Shown here in pieces: positions 45,330-54,582 of a stretch of 64,000 nucleotides of DNA. How positions within the stretch are numbered: the first letter of the stretch is position 1; every line of letters starts with the position of its first letter. A program made the position numbers and the translations under genes. The DNA is from a bacterium (GTDB taxonomy: Bacteria; Vulcanimicrobiota; JABDET01), in assembly GCA_021817145.1 (NCBI GenBank), contig JAKAVV010000002.1, forward strand, positions 124,001-188,000, in the 5' to 3' direction. The notes under the pieces were generated by a model. The model saw only the letters and a program-made list of their open reading frames with translations, was not told where the DNA came from and did no database searches.

Positions 45330-45379
45330 AAAGGGCTCACTCCCATAAAACCTCATTTCATTGAATGTGATAGAAGTCC

Positions 45380-45408
45380 TTTACAAGGTTTAATCCCTAA
45401 ATTATACT
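45380..45408 (+). promoter_or_regulatory. Sigma-70-type promoter of the first repeat protein
   Basis: TTTACA at 45380-45385 and TATACT at 45403-45408 are separated by exactly 17 bases, and the ATG lies 20 bases further on with GAGGTGA in between. This is one of the best promoter matches in the window. Confidence 0.7.
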
Positions 45409-45428
45409 AATATTAGAGGTGAGAATCA

Positions 45429-47057
45429 ATGAAAAAATTCTGGAAAGGGTTCTTCTTAATCGTCAGTTTGCTGTCTCTCTTTTTTTCTCCTTTTTACGCT
45501 TTTGCGCAGCAAACCCAAAATAACACACAGCAAACCCAAAACTTTACAATTTATATCAATGGGACTAATTACCCTGGATCTTATTTTCAGACCAAACATG
45601 ATCTCTATGTTGGGTTAAACTCCTTTGAAAATGCCCTGAATCTTTCAGGAAACTACAATTTCCCGCCTCAAATCGAATGGCAGACCAATGACAAAACTTA
45701 TGTGTCTCTTGAAGGGGCTTCTGAAAACTTGGGACTGAATTTAGATATAAACTGGGGAACAGGGGTAGTCTATCTGGAATCCCCTAACTCTTCAGCCATT
45801 CCAGGGAATTTAAATCAAAACTTTACGATTTACCTTTTGGGAACAACTTACCCTTCCACTTATCGTATAAAAAATCATGACATTTATGTCTCCTTATCCT
45901 CTTTTGAAAACGCCTTAAATATGCAGAACAATTACACTTTCCCTCCTCAAATCGAGTGGGAACACAACAGCCAAAATTATATTTCACTAGAAGGCGCAGC
46001 CGAAAATTTAGGCCTGAATTTAGATATAAACTGGGGAACAGGAGTTGTTTACCTGGAGCCACCAAATGCTTCTTTAGCTCCTGGGGCAGCTAAAGGAACT
46101 TCTGAACAGTCAAACACAAGTAATTCTGTGACTAACAATTACTATAATAATTATTACAACAATTATGGATGGAATGGATTTGGATACAGCGGGATCCCTT
46201 ATTACGGTTCATATTCCTCATTTTATCCTGCGATTCCAGTTCTTCCTGTCGCTTATCCTATTGTTCCAGGCTTTAATTATTCACAATGCAGCAACATTCT
46301 TTCCTGGCAGTTCTGGTTTGCCTGGGAGTGTAATCCTGCATCTTACGTTTATTACCAACCTTCTTACTATAACCCTTATTATTACAATAACGATTACTAC
46401 GACAGCTATTATAATCAATCTGTTTATCAACAGCCTGCTGTGGATGTTTACGTCAATTCTACCTCTTCAGCAATTATTTCTGCGAATCCAGCCCCTCCAC
46501 CTAATCCACCTCAACCTGCATCTGCGCCTCAACCGGGAGGACCAATTGGCAATCCAACACTCAATGCCTCAGCTCCTTCAAAATTTCCTCTCCCTGTGCA
46601 TCAACGGATATTTAATAATCCAACAAGAACAATGCCAGTTTTCCCTTCTAGACCTGTCTTCCATCCTGCTCCTTCTAGACCTGTCTTCCATCCTGCTCCT
46701 TCTAGACCTGTCTTCCATCCTGCTCCCTCTAGACCTGTCTTCCATCCTGCTCCTTCTAGACCTGTCTTCAGACCTGCCCCTTCTAGACCTGTCTTCCATC
46801 CTGCCCCTTCTAGACCTGTCTTCCATCCTGCCCCTTCTAGACCTGTCTTCCATCCTGCTCCCTCTAGACCTGTCTTCCATCCTGCTCCCTCTAGACCTGT
46901 CTTCAGACCAGCTCCTTCTCGACCAGCTTTCAGACCAGCTCCTTCTCGACCAGCTTTCAGACCAGCTCCTTCTCGACCAGCTTTCAGACCAGCTCCTTCT
47001 CGACCAGCTTTCAGACCAGCCCCCTCAACACCAGCATCTGTCCATAAAAAAAGGTAA
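45429..47057 (+). CDS. Secreted stalk-domain protein with 14 Pro/His nonapeptide repeats
   Basis: The 542-residue protein has a signal peptide (GFFLIVSLLSLFFSPFYAFA). Two copies of a domain of about 80 residues follow (about 37-118 and 133-213), each with NFTIYxxGTxYP, a PPQIEW strand and SLEGAxENLGLNLDINWGTG. The pattern is like copper-amine-oxidase N-terminal (stalk) domains. Residues about 230-345 are rich in Tyr, Asn and Pro. The C-terminus is 14 nonapeptides of the type SRPVFHPAP, ending VHKKR. The repeat region is probably extended and could span the cell wall or bind metal through its His and Arg. A clear promoter and GAGGTGA precede it. It shares its domain with the next gene, and both are probably surface proteins of the same system. 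Confidence 0.82.
   Translation: MKKFWKGFFLIVSLLSLFFSPFYAFAQQTQNNTQQTQNFTIYINGTNYPGSYFQTKHDLYVGLNSFENALNLSGNYNFPPQIEWQTNDKTYVSLEGASENLGLNLDINWGTGVVYLESPNSSAIPGNLNQNFTIYLLGTTYPSTYRIKNHDIYVSLSSFENALNMQNNYTFPPQIEWEHNSQNYISLEGAAENLGLNLDINWGTGVVYLEPPNASLAPGAAKGTSEQSNTSNSVTNNYYNNYYNNYGWNGFGYSGIPYYGSYSSFYPAIPVLPVAYPIVPGFNYSQCSNILSWQFWFAWECNPASYVYYQPSYYNPYYYNNDYYDSYYNQSVYQQPAVDVYVNSTSSAIISANPAPPPNPPQPASAPQPGGPIGNPTLNASAPSKFPLPVHQRIFNNPTRTMPVFPSRPVFHPAPSRPVFHPAPSRPVFHPAPSRPVFHPAPSRPVFRPAPSRPVFHPAPSRPVFHPAPSRPVFHPAPSRPVFHPAPSRPVFRPAPSRPAFRPAPSRPAFRPAPSRPAFRPAPSRPAFRPAPSTPASVHKKR
46647..47024 (+). repeat. In-gene tandem repeat, 14 units of 27 bp
   Basis: Fourteen consecutive 27-bp units encode SRPVFHPAP (nine units with His), SRPVFRPAP (the fifth and tenth, where Arg replaces the central His) or SRPAFRPAP (last four). 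The units are so alike in DNA that the array must expand and contract by recombination. Long frames on both strands here are side effects of the repeat. Confidence 0.93.
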
Positions 47058-47119
47058 AATTCAACTTTCATGCCCTCATTTTACAAAAACTAGTCTAATC
47101 TGATTTGTGACAAAAGCAC

Positions 47120-47147
47120 TTCACAAAAGATATAAAAGGGGTATAAT
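47120..47147 (+). promoter_or_regulatory. Sigma-70-type promoter of the second repeat protein
   Basis: TTCACA at 47120-47125 and TATAAT at 47142-47147 are 16 bases apart. The ATG at 47172 follows with AAGGAGGGG in front. It shows that the second repeat protein is a separate transcription unit. Confidence 0.65.
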
Positions 47148-47171
47148 ATAAAAAGAAGGAGGGGAAGAGAG

Positions 47172-48272
47172 ATGCAGACCTCCGGTATAAAAGCTGTTTT
47201 GACCAAACTAATAAAAGCAAGCGTTTTGTTTTCTTTTGTATTTTTCCTTTCTATCATTTCTTTTGCTAAAAACGCAGTTCCCTCTGCCAATGAAAATTTT
47301 ACTATTTATATCAATGGGTCTTCTTACCAGCAAGGGTACTTTACCACAAAACAAGATATTTATGTGCGGGTAAAGCCTCTGAAAAAAATGTTAAACTTAC
47401 CTGAAAATTATGCTTTTCCTCCTCAAATCGAATGGGAGCATAAAGGGAAAACCTATGTGTCTCTTGAAGGGGTCGCAAAAATCTTAAAAGCTGATCTGGA
47501 AATAAACTGGGATACAGGAACCGTAAAACTCAACTATACTTCCAATTCATCAACTACAGCCATGAATGGGGTTGCTCCAACAACTCAATCGCAGGTTAAT
47601 AACTATTACAATTATTATGGAGGAGCCTATCCTTATGGATTTTACCCCTATTACTACCCATACCCTTTATTCGGCTTCTATTATTCTGACTGCTGGGACT
47701 GGGAGTGGGGCTGTGGGTATTTTGATAATTTTGTATTCGATGAGCCAATTATTGAAGAACCTGTTGTGATTAACATTATCACCTCAAATCCTCAACCTCT
47801 GCCAGTAGTAAATCGCCTGCAGCCAATTCATTATATTCCAAGACCACCTTTAGTAGGCCCCTACCGATATCTCCCTCATCCTTTACCTGCTGGGAATCAA
47901 ATAATGATTCATTCTGGGAAGTTCATGCCTGGTTTTACTCCTCACTCTGTTTATCATCCTTCAGCCCCTGTTTATCATCCTTCAGCCCCTGTTTATCATC
48001 CTTCAGCCCCTGTTTATCATCCTTCAACCCCTGCTTATCATCCTTCAGCCCCTGCTTATCATCCTTCAGCCCCTGCTTATCGCCCTTCAGCCCCTGCTTA
48101 TCATCCTTCAGCCCCTGCTTATCATCCTTCAGCCCCTGCTTATCATCCTTCAGCCCCTGCTTATCGCCCTTCAGCCCCTGCTTATCATCCTTCAGCCCCT
48201 GCTTATCATCCTTCAGCCCCTGCTTATCATCCTTCAGCCCCTGCTCCACCTCCTGCCAGCCACAGGCGGTAA
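47172..48272 (+). CDS. Secreted stalk-domain protein with 14 Tyr/His/Pro heptapeptide repeats
   Basis: The 366-residue paralogue of the upstream protein has a signal peptide (ASVLFSFVFFLSIISFAKNA) and one copy of the same domain (about 38-118: NFTIYINGSSY, PPQIEWEHKGKTYVSLEGVA, INWDTGTVKL). A Tyr/Pro/Gly-rich part (about 140-190) follows, then 14 heptapeptides of the type YHPSAPA. The N-terminal domains of the two genes are clearly homologous, but the tails use different repeat units. A promoter and GGAGG precede it. It is probably exported and repeat-length variable. Confidence 0.82.
   Translation: MQTSGIKAVLTKLIKASVLFSFVFFLSIISFAKNAVPSANENFTIYINGSSYQQGYFTTKQDIYVRVKPLKKMLNLPENYAFPPQIEWEHKGKTYVSLEGVAKILKADLEINWDTGTVKLNYTSNSSTTAMNGVAPTTQSQVNNYYNYYGGAYPYGFYPYYYPYPLFGFYYSDCWDWEWGCGYFDNFVFDEPIIEEPVVINIITSNPQPLPVVNRLQPIHYIPRPPLVGPYRYLPHPLPAGNQIMIHSGKFMPGFTPHSVYHPSAPVYHPSAPVYHPSAPVYHPSTPAYHPSAPAYHPSAPAYRPSAPAYHPSAPAYHPSAPAYHPSAPAYRPSAPAYHPSAPAYHPSAPAYHPSAPAPPPASHRR
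47952..48245 (+). repeat. In-gene tandem repeat, 14 units of 21 bp
   Basis: Fourteen consecutive 21-bp units encode YHPSAPV (three), YHPSTPA (one), then YHPSAPA with YRPSAPA at units 7 and 11. The DNA units are nearly identical, which suggests recent expansion. The count equals that of the array in the gene before. Confidence 0.93.
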
Positions 48273-48297
48273 CTTCACTTCAAAAGATTCAAGTTAA

Positions 48298-49569
48298 TTA
48301 ATAAAAGAAACTCCTAATCGCCAACCCTGAAATCCCAATCAGGATAACAGCTCCAAGAGCAAATACAAGAGAGATTACAAACTTTCTTTTCCGCGCAATT
48401 CTCGCAATTAAAATAAGAGAGAAAAGGATACTGGAGACTGCAGCCAAAATAACCGCATTCCCTGCAGTGACTGGTGAAATCTTCCCATGCGCAGCAGAGA
48501 TCCCAGCAGATGCGGCAACAATAGCGCTGGAAGCGAACCCTCCTACAAAGCTGACAGCCAAAAACCCAGCAGAACCTAAAACTCGCTGCGCCAGAGTTGC
48601 CCCCACTTGCAGAGCAAGGAATAATCCAGCAATTCTTCCCGCCCCCCAGAGTGAAAAAGGGGTATTAATTTTCAATGAGGGGATAGGTGTGGTTTGTTCC
48701 TCTTTTTTCTGTCTGGGAACCAAAGCAAATCCAAGAGATACGACTAACATAAGTCCAAGCGCGAAAATGCAAGATGTTAAAGAAGCAAAAGAAAGAATCC
48801 CGAGCAAAACACCGTTTCGGATAAATTTGGCGCAGACAGCCAGCATAATCCCTCGATAAGCAGGTTCATCCATGGCGTCTCCTGCATCTCGAACTCTTTG
48901 AGATAGTTCTGTTGTCACCAACATACTATTTACAAGTCCTCCTAAAAACCCATTCAGCACTATTCCACGATCACCATAAAGTCTCCATAAAATATAATTG
49001 CCAAATCCGATCATAGCGATAAGGATAACAGTTCCCCAGTAAGTGCGAGGTTGAATCAAATGCCATGGATCAATAGAATGGACAGGGAGAACAGGATAGA
49101 TAATAAACATTAGAATAGCAAGAAGAATCGCTGAACGAAGCTCCACTTCTGTCAAACCCAAACTAAATCCAGTGAGGGGCTGTTTCCATGCCAAAAGAGC
49201 GGCAGTGGCTATAGCTGCCGCAACAGGCAAAAAAGTGTAACCTATTCCGCATAAAATACCGACAAATCCAACGACAAAAAAAGCTGCTGATGTTGTCAGT
49301 TCTGCTGGGGCATTCTCCCGAGTTCTTTCCCAATTCAAGAAAAATGTTAGTAAACCCAAAAGAGCAAGACTCATTAAAGCATAAGATTCTCCTAGAAAAC
49401 TTCCCATACACCCTAGAAGGGCGGCAAATGCAAATGTCCTGACACCTGCTTCTTTTCCTCTCCTTTCTCTTTCAAGCCCTATGAAAACACCGAGAGCAAG
49501 GGCTAACCCAAGACGGAGCAGCATTTTCAGATAGGTTGGCGATAAAGATTGATTGAGTAAATGAGGCAT
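48298..49569 (-). CDS. MgtC/DUF4010 membrane protein
   Basis: The 423-residue polytopic protein starts with the MgtC-like signature LALALGVFIGLERERRGKEAGVRTFAF, followed by a DUF4010 C-terminal half (SFVGGFASSAIVAASAGISAA, GNAVILAAVSSIL). Thirteen or so hydrophobic segments are present. AAAGGAGAC precedes the ATG. MgtC-like proteins modulate magnesium and membrane physiology; the DUF4010 fusion form has no assigned role. It stands alone, convergent with the second repeat-protein gene. Confidence 0.85.
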   Translation of the reverse strand: MPHLLNQSLSPTYLKMLLRLGLALALGVFIGLERERRGKEAGVRTFAFAALLGCMGSFLGESYALMSLALLGLLTFFLNWERTRENAPAELTTSAAFFVVGFVGILCGIGYTFLPVAAAIATAALLAWKQPLTGFSLGLTEVELRSAILLAILMFIIYPVLPVHSIDPWHLIQPRTYWGTVILIAMIGFGNYILWRLYGDRGIVLNGFLGGLVNSMLVTTELSQRVRDAGDAMDEPAYRGIMLAVCAKFIRNGVLLGILSFASLTSCIFALGLMLVVSLGFALVPRQKKEEQTTPIPSLKINTPFSLWGAGRIAGLFLALQVGATLAQRVLGSAGFLAVSFVGGFASSAIVAASAGISAAHGKISPVTAGNAVILAAVSSILFSLILIARIARKRKFVISLVFALGAVILIGISGLAIRSFFY

Positions 49570-49699
49570 AAAGTCTCCTTTGATATTTCAGTGGAATTTC
49601 TCACAATTCTTAAGAACCCCTGCCCTTTTAAAGAAAAGAATATCCGCCAATTTTACTTTTCAGACAGGAAATTTTTAGCAAATGAAAAAAGAATAAACC

Positions 49700-50218
49700 A
49701 TGAAAAATTTATACAAAATATCTTCAAAAGTTGGTTTTTTTGTAATTCTATTCTTATTCGCTTCTTTTATAGGATGGAGCTATGGGAGCCATTATGTGAT
49801 CCATCCGCAATTTGACGCGGCTCATTCTTTTCATGAAGGATTAGCCGCAATTAAAATAGGAGGAAAATGGGGTTATATCAATCGCTATAATCGTTTTACC
49901 ATTAACCCCAAATTTGATGGGGCCAGACGATTTTCAGAAGGATTAGCCGCAGTCTGGACTGGTAATTTGTTCGGAGGGAAATGGGGTTATATCAATGAAA
50001 ATGGGGGATATGTGATTCATCCGCAATTTAACGATGCTCTCCCCTTTTCAGATGGGCTTGCTGCTGTTGAAGTTGGAGGGAAATGGGGATACATCAATCG
50101 TTATGGAAAGTATGTGATAAATCCTCAATTTGATCGAGCAGGATCCTTTTCAGAAGGGTTAGCTCCAGTCTGGACCGGCAATTTGTTCGGAGGGAAATGG
50201 GGCTATATTTCAAAATAA
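49700..50218 (+). CDS. Exported WG-repeat protein
   Basis: The 172-residue protein begins with a hydrophobic segment (KVGFFVILFLFASFIGWSYG) that is a signal peptide or anchor. Four WG repeats follow, each with GKWGYI, then a strand ending FDxAxxFSEGLA. Units 1+2 and 3+4 are a duplication with a period near 216 bases, and the block VWTGNLFGG is shared by both halves. WG repeats are beta-rich surface modules of unknown role. The ATG has no clear Shine-Dalgarno sequence. An A-rich 130-base gap precedes it. Confidence 0.82.
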   Translation: MKNLYKISSKVGFFVILFLFASFIGWSYGSHYVIHPQFDAAHSFHEGLAAIKIGGKWGYINRYNRFTINPKFDGARRFSEGLAAVWTGNLFGGKWGYINENGGYVIHPQFNDALPFSDGLAAVEVGGKWGYINRYGKYVINPQFDRAGSFSEGLAPVWTGNLFGGKWGYISK

Positions 50219-50271
50219 TTCTTTTATACAATTCTCATTCTTGCTTGCGCTGATTTTTAGTAAACTGTTTT

Positions 50272-50350
50272 CGGGGTGTAGCTCAGTTTGGTCTAGAGCG
50301 CTTGCTTGGGGTGCAAGAGGCCGGTGGTTCGAATCCACTCACTCCGACCA
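50272..50350 (+). tRNA. tRNA-Pro (anticodon GGG)
   Basis: The 79-base gene folds as a cloverleaf. The acceptor CGGGGTG pairs with CACTCCG (one G-T), the D arm holds GCTC and GAGC, the anticodon stem CTTGC/GCAAG encloses the loop TTGGGGT with anticodon GGG, and the T arm is GGTGG-TTCGAAT-CCACT. The CCA end is encoded. It reads CCC and CCU proline codons. Confidence 0.96.
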
Positions 50351-50429
50351 GGGATTCCTCATTTTAGCGAAGAATTTAATTTAACAAGAAGAATCAGAAG
50401 ATAAATTTAAATAAAATCTCGAGAAAAAT

Positions 50430-51443
50430 ATGGAATTCAAAGATTATTATAAAGTTTTGGGAGTGCCTAGAAGCGCCTCTGAAAAAGAGATTAAACAAAC
50501 CTATCGAAAACTAGCGCGCCAATATCATCCTGATGTCAATCCCAATGATAAAAACGCTGAATCTCGGTTTCGAGAAATCAATGAAGCTTATACAGTCTTA
50601 TCTGATCCTGAAAAAAGAAAACGATATGATGAATTAGGAATGAATTGGGACAAAGTTCAGCAGGGAGGATGGCAGCCGCCAGGAGGTTTTTCTTATTCTT
50701 ACTCAACTCGTGGAGGCAGCAGAACTCAAGCCGGCGGAGGATTAGAAGAGATTCTAGGCGGGCTTGGAGGGTTCAGCGATTTTTTTAAAAGTTTTTTTGG
50801 AGGGGAAAGCAGCTGGCATTCTGAGCCTTATGAGTCTAGAATCTCAGAAGAGGATGAAAAACAGTCTTATGAAATCCCGATTACTCTTGAAGAAGCTTAC
50901 CAAGGGGCAGCTAAAACTTTTTTACTCCATCTCCCTGAAACTTGCAAACGATGCGGTGGAAGAGGGATTATTCGAAGAAGCATTTGCCCTGATTGTCAAG
51001 GGCAGGGGAAAATATTAAGAGAAAAAAGGATTGAAGTTCGAATCCCAAAAGGAATACAAGAAGGGCAGGTTTTAAGATTGAGCCCTGATGGGCAGAAGAT
51101 TTATTTGACTGTCAAATTTTTGCCTCATCCTACTTTTAAGGCATCCCCAAATGGAGATTTAAGCTGTGAAGTTTCAGTTCCATTCTTAACTTGTGTTTTA
51201 GGAGGGGAAATAGAAATTACATCCCTGCAGGGAAAAACAGTCATGAAAATTCCCCAGGGAACCCAAAATGGGTCTGTTTTACGATTAAAAGGGCTTGGAC
51301 TCAGTGGAACAAACGGGAAAACAGCCGATTTATTTGTTACCTTAAAAGCCGTTCTGCCCACCAGCTTAAGCCCAGAAGAAAAGAAGATTTTTGAAGAATT
51401 GAAACAGTTCAACGCTAAAAAATCAACTGCAAGAGTGCCATAA
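50430..51443 (+). CDS. DnaJ-like co-chaperone with half a zinc domain
   Basis: The 337-residue protein has a J domain (1-70) with the HPD tripeptide in [11 protein letters not shown], a Gly/Phe-rich linker (about 75-130) and C-terminal substrate domains. Classic DnaJ has four CxxCxGxG repeats. Here only two remain (CKRCGGRG and CPDCQGQG, about residues 173-193), enough for one zinc site. The rest, [18 protein letters not shown] and [23 protein letters not shown], fits the DnaJ/CbpA fold. It delivers clients to DnaK and, with the clpB gene 14 bases downstream, forms a disaggregation pair. No CIRCE element was seen upstream. Confidence 0.9.
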   Translation: MEFKDYYKVLGVPRSASEKEIKQTYRKLARQYHPDVNPNDKNAESRFREINEAYTVLSDPEKRKRYDELGMNWDKVQQGGWQPPGGFSYSYSTRGGSRTQAGGGLEEILGGLGGFSDFFKSFFGGESSWHSEPYESRISEEDEKQSYEIPITLEEAYQGAAKTFLLHLPETCKRCGGRGIIRRSICPDCQGQGKILREKRIEVRIPKGIQEGQVLRLSPDGQKIYLTVKFLPHPTFKASPNGDLSCEVSVPFLTCVLGGEIEITSLQGKTVMKIPQGTQNGSVLRLKGLGLSGTNGKTADLFVTLKAVLPTSLSPEEKKIFEELKQFNAKKSTARVP

Positions 51444-51457
51444 GGGGGCGTGATATA

Positions 51458-54073
51458 ATGATTCGAATGGATAAATTTACAGAAAAAGCTCAGGAAGCCA
51501 TTCTAGAAGCTCAATCTCTGGCAGAGCAGCGCGGAAACACACAGATAGAGCCAGAGCATTTATTCCTTGCGTTGTTGAATCAATCCGATGGAGTGGTTCC
51601 CCAAATTTTAGGGAAAATCGGCGTGATTCTAAGACCAATCCAACAGCAGTTAGAACAGGTTTTAGAAGGTTTTCCAAAAGCAGTGGGTGGAAAACAAGAG
51701 GCTCTTGTGAGCTCCAGACTTAAATCTCTTTTCGATCAATCTTTTCATTATGCCGAACAGTTAAAAGACAGTTATATCAGCACTGAACATTTGCTGCTGG
51801 CTCTCCTTGCTCAAAAGGACTCTCACAGTTCTAAAATCCTACAGCAGGGAGGAGTTACCGAAGAAAAAGTACTGTCCGCTCTGAAAACAATTCGAGGGTC
51901 AGTGCGGGTAGATGATCCTTATGCTGAATCCAAATACGGGGCTTTGGAAAAATACGGCAGAGATCTAACGATTCTGGCGCAGAGAGGGAAATTAGACCCT
52001 GTGATTGGAAGGGATGAAGAGATTCGAAGAGTGGTCCAGGTTTTAAGCCGAAGAACCAAAAACAATCCTGTTCTTATCGGGGAACCTGGAGTTGGGAAAA
52101 CCGCAATTGTAGAAGGGCTGGCTCAGAGAATGATGGCAGGGGATGTGCCTGAATCCTTAAAAAACAAAAAACTTATCCAACTGGATATTGGGTCATTAGT
52201 GGCAGGGGCAAAATTTAGAGGGGAATTCGAGGAAAGATTAAAAGCCGTTTTAAAAGAGATTCAAGATTCCCAAGGGCAGATCATTGTTTTTATTGATGAA
52301 ATTCATACGATTGTTGGAGCAGGGGCAGCAGAAGGAGCAGTGGATGCCTCTAACATGTTGAAGCCCATGCTTGCCCGTGGAGAGCTTCGGTGCATTGGAG
52401 CCACCACGTTAGACGAATACAGAAAACATATTGAAAAAGATCCTGCCCTTGAACGCCGCTTTCAACCTGTTTTTGCGGGAGAACCAAGTGTTGAAAACAC
52501 AATTGCCATTCTGAGAGGATTAAAAGAAAAATACGAGGTGCATCATGGGGTAAAAATCAATGATTCAGCTTGTGTGGCTGCTGCCACTTTATCCAACCGT
52601 TATATTTCAGATCGGTTTCTTCCTGATAAAGCAATTGACTTAATTGATGAAGCAGCTTCTAAGCTCCGGATGGAAATTGACAGTATGCCAACTGAAATTG
52701 ATGAAGTGGAAAGGAAGAGAAGGCAGCTGGAAATTGAAAAAGAAGCCTTGAAAAAAGAGAGCGATCCCGCCTCACAAGAGCGGTTGAAAAAAATCGAAGA
52801 AGAAGTCAATCGCCTGAATGTTTCTCTGAACACCTTGAAAACCCAGTGGAACAAAGAAAAGGAGCGAATCCAAGAAATTCAAAACTTAAAAGACCAAATT
52901 GAAAAGGCAAAAGCTGAAGCAGATAGAGCCGAAAGGAGCATGGATCTGGCAAAAGCGGCAGAACTTCGCTACGGCAAGATTTTAAGCCTGCAGAAAGATC
53001 TGGAATCCGCAAATAAAAAGCTGTCTGAAATCCAAAAAAATGGAGCGATGTTAAAAGATGAAGTTGACAGCGAAGATATTGCTGAAGTAGTCAGCAAATG
53101 GACTGGAATACCTGTGCAGAGAATGCTGGAAGGGGAAATGCAGAAACTCCTGCAAATGGAAGATAAAATCCATGAACGGATGGTCAATCAAGAAGAGGCT
53201 GTCCGCGCTGTCAGCGATGCGGTTCGAAGAGCGCGATCTGGATTATCTGACCCGAACCGCCCTATGGGAAGCTTTATTTTCCTTGGTCCCACAGGAGTTG
53301 GAAAAACAGAGCTAGCCCGAGCTCTCGCTGAATTCTTGTTTGATGATGAAAAAGCTCTTGTAAGACTCGATATGAGCGAATACATGGAAAGACATGAAGT
53401 GGCAAAGTTGATCGGCGCCCCTCCAGGATATATTGGACATGAAGAAGGAGGACAGTTAACAGAAGCAATTCGAAGACGCCCTTACCGCGTGGTTTTGTTC
53501 GACGAAATAGAGAAAGCCCACTCCGATCTTTTCAATATTCTGCTGCAAGTGCTGGATGATGGAAGATTAACGGACAGCCACGGCAGAATCGTTGATTTCA
53601 AAAATACGGTGATTATTTTAACCAGCAACCTGGGAAGTCAGACCATTCGAGAATCCACTGAAAATGGGATCCCTTATCCTGAAATTAAATCTCAGGTAAT
53701 GAAAGAGCTGGCTCACCATTTCCGTCCCGAATTTTTAAATCGAATTGATGAAATCATTGTTTTCCATCCTCTTGGGAAACAGGAAATCATCCAGATCATT
53801 GACCTGCTTTTAAATAAATTAAAAAAGACTGTGGAAGAAAAAGGATTGTCACTTGAAGTCAGCGATAAAATTAAACTCTTTTTAGCCCAGGAAGGGTTTG
53901 ATCCTGTTTTTGGAGCAAGACCTTTAAAAAGAGCGATTCAGCAGTATATTGCCAATCCTCTAGCAAAAGAAATTCTTGCCGGCAAATTTCTGCCTGGAGA
54001 AAAAATCCTAGTGGCTGAACATGATGGAATGCCTGTCTTCAAGAAAAAAGAACCTGCGCTAAAAACGAAATAA
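51458..54073 (+). CDS. clpB: ClpB disaggregase
   Basis: The 871-residue AAA+ chaperone rescues aggregated proteins with DnaK and DnaJ. It has the Clp N domain (1-150, [15 protein letters not shown]), NBD1 with Walker [10 protein letters not shown] and Walker [10 protein letters not shown], a coiled-coil middle domain (about 410-530) that distinguishes ClpB from ClpA and ClpC, and NBD2 with GPTGVGKTE and [10 protein letters not shown], plus the sensor [10 protein letters not shown] near the end. The length is normal. AAGGGGGCG precedes the ATG, and the gap to the DnaJ gene is 14 bases. Confidence 0.95.
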   Translation: MIRMDKFTEKAQEAILEAQSLAEQRGNTQIEPEHLFLALLNQSDGVVPQILGKIGVILRPIQQQLEQVLEGFPKAVGGKQEALVSSRLKSLFDQSFHYAEQLKDSYISTEHLLLALLAQKDSHSSKILQQGGVTEEKVLSALKTIRGSVRVDDPYAESKYGALEKYGRDLTILAQRGKLDPVIGRDEEIRRVVQVLSRRTKNNPVLIGEPGVGKTAIVEGLAQRMMAGDVPESLKNKKLIQLDIGSLVAGAKFRGEFEERLKAVLKEIQDSQGQIIVFIDEIHTIVGAGAAEGAVDASNMLKPMLARGELRCIGATTLDEYRKHIEKDPALERRFQPVFAGEPSVENTIAILRGLKEKYEVHHGVKINDSACVAAATLSNRYISDRFLPDKAIDLIDEAASKLRMEIDSMPTEIDEVERKRRQLEIEKEALKKESDPASQERLKKIEEEVNRLNVSLNTLKTQWNKEKERIQEIQNLKDQIEKAKAEADRAERSMDLAKAAELRYGKILSLQKDLESANKKLSEIQKNGAMLKDEVDSEDIAEVVSKWTGIPVQRMLEGEMQKLLQMEDKIHERMVNQEEAVRAVSDAVRRARSGLSDPNRPMGSFIFLGPTGVGKTELARALAEFLFDDEKALVRLDMSEYMERHEVAKLIGAPPGYIGHEEGGQLTEAIRRRPYRVVLFDEIEKAHSDLFNILLQVLDDGRLTDSHGRIVDFKNTVIILTSNLGSQTIRESTENGIPYPEIKSQVMKELAHHFRPEFLNRIDEIIVFHPLGKQEIIQIIDLLLNKLKKTVEEKGLSLEVSDKIKLFLAQEGFDPVFGARPLKRAIQQYIANPLAKEILAGKFLPGEKILVAEHDGMPVFKKKEPALKTK

Positions 54074-54077
54074 CCTG

Positions 54078-54443
54078 ATGCCAACCTGCCCTGCCTGCCA
54101 TAAAACTATTTCTTATTGGGTCAATTTCTGGCCCATGCTGGCATGGATCCTCGTACCTAATCCTGGTGGCTGGTACATCCCACCGCCGCCAACAAAGATC
54201 CAATGCCCTTACTGCAAAACACCGCTCAAAATAAAGACACCAAGTGAAAATAAACCGGATACCATTATACTGGATATTCCTGTCATTCTCATTGGGGTCT
54301 GGATTTACTTCAACATAGACGGGATGACAGTTCTGGAAGTGCTGGCAGCTTTTTTTATTTTAGTGTCAGCAGCAATATTTACAGATTACATCGAGTACAA
54401 ATACTATGAAGTGCTTACTCTTATCCCACCCCCAAAAAAGTAA
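54078..54443 (+). CDS. Small membrane protein with zinc-ribbon N-terminus
   Basis: The 121-residue product starts MPTCPACHKTISYW and has a second CxxC in IQCPYCKTPLKI at about 37-45, so the four cysteines likely bind one zinc ion. Two hydrophobic segments follow (IILDIPVILIGVWIYF and VLEVLAAFFILVSAAIF). It follows clpB by 4 bases and is probably co-transcribed. Such zinc-ribbon membrane proteins have no assigned function. Confidence 0.75.
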   Translation: MPTCPACHKTISYWVNFWPMLAWILVPNPGGWYIPPPPTKIQCPYCKTPLKIKTPSENKPDTIILDIPVILIGVWIYFNIDGMTVLEVLAAFFILVSAAIFTDYIEYKYYEVLTLIPPPKK

Positions 54444-54464
54444 AATACCCCTTAAAAAAGGTTT

Positions 54465-54491
54465 GGCCCTTGGTGGGTACCAAGGGCCTTT
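54465..54491 (+). terminator. Possible terminator after the dnaJ-clpB operon
   Basis: GGCCCTTGGT pairs perfectly with ACCAAGGGCC around a GGGT loop. The T-run after it is only three bases, so termination may be partial or Rho-assisted. It lies 22 bases past the zinc-ribbon protein's stop. Confidence 0.6.
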
Positions 54492-54582
54492 AGGGAGTAT
54501 GGGGTTGGGGAGACTTAAATCTATTTTAGTGTTAATTCTTTAAAGGATTCTAAAACTCCTTCTCTAAACCTTTTATCACCTC

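Noticed and set aside
46578-47103. Long open frames on the minus strand (for example 46601-47071) and in a second plus frame across the first repeat array
   Set aside because: The 27-bp unit has no stop in several frames, so the repeat opens them automatically. The products are simple repeats without ribosome binding sites, and the called frame has a signal peptide and homologous domains.
46647-48245. Regular short repeats that might suggest a CRISPR array
   Set aside because: The repeats are head to tail with no unique spacers, lie inside reading frames and keep codon phase. No cas gene is nearby.
47935-48249. Minus-strand frame of KDDKQGL repeats across the second array
   Set aside because: It is the reverse reading of the 21-bp tandem repeat and has no start context or recognisable protein beyond the repeat.
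50351-50429. A CIRCE heat-shock operator upstream of the dnaJ-clpB genes
   Set aside because: No TTAGCACTC and GAGTGCTAA inverted repeat is present in the gap.
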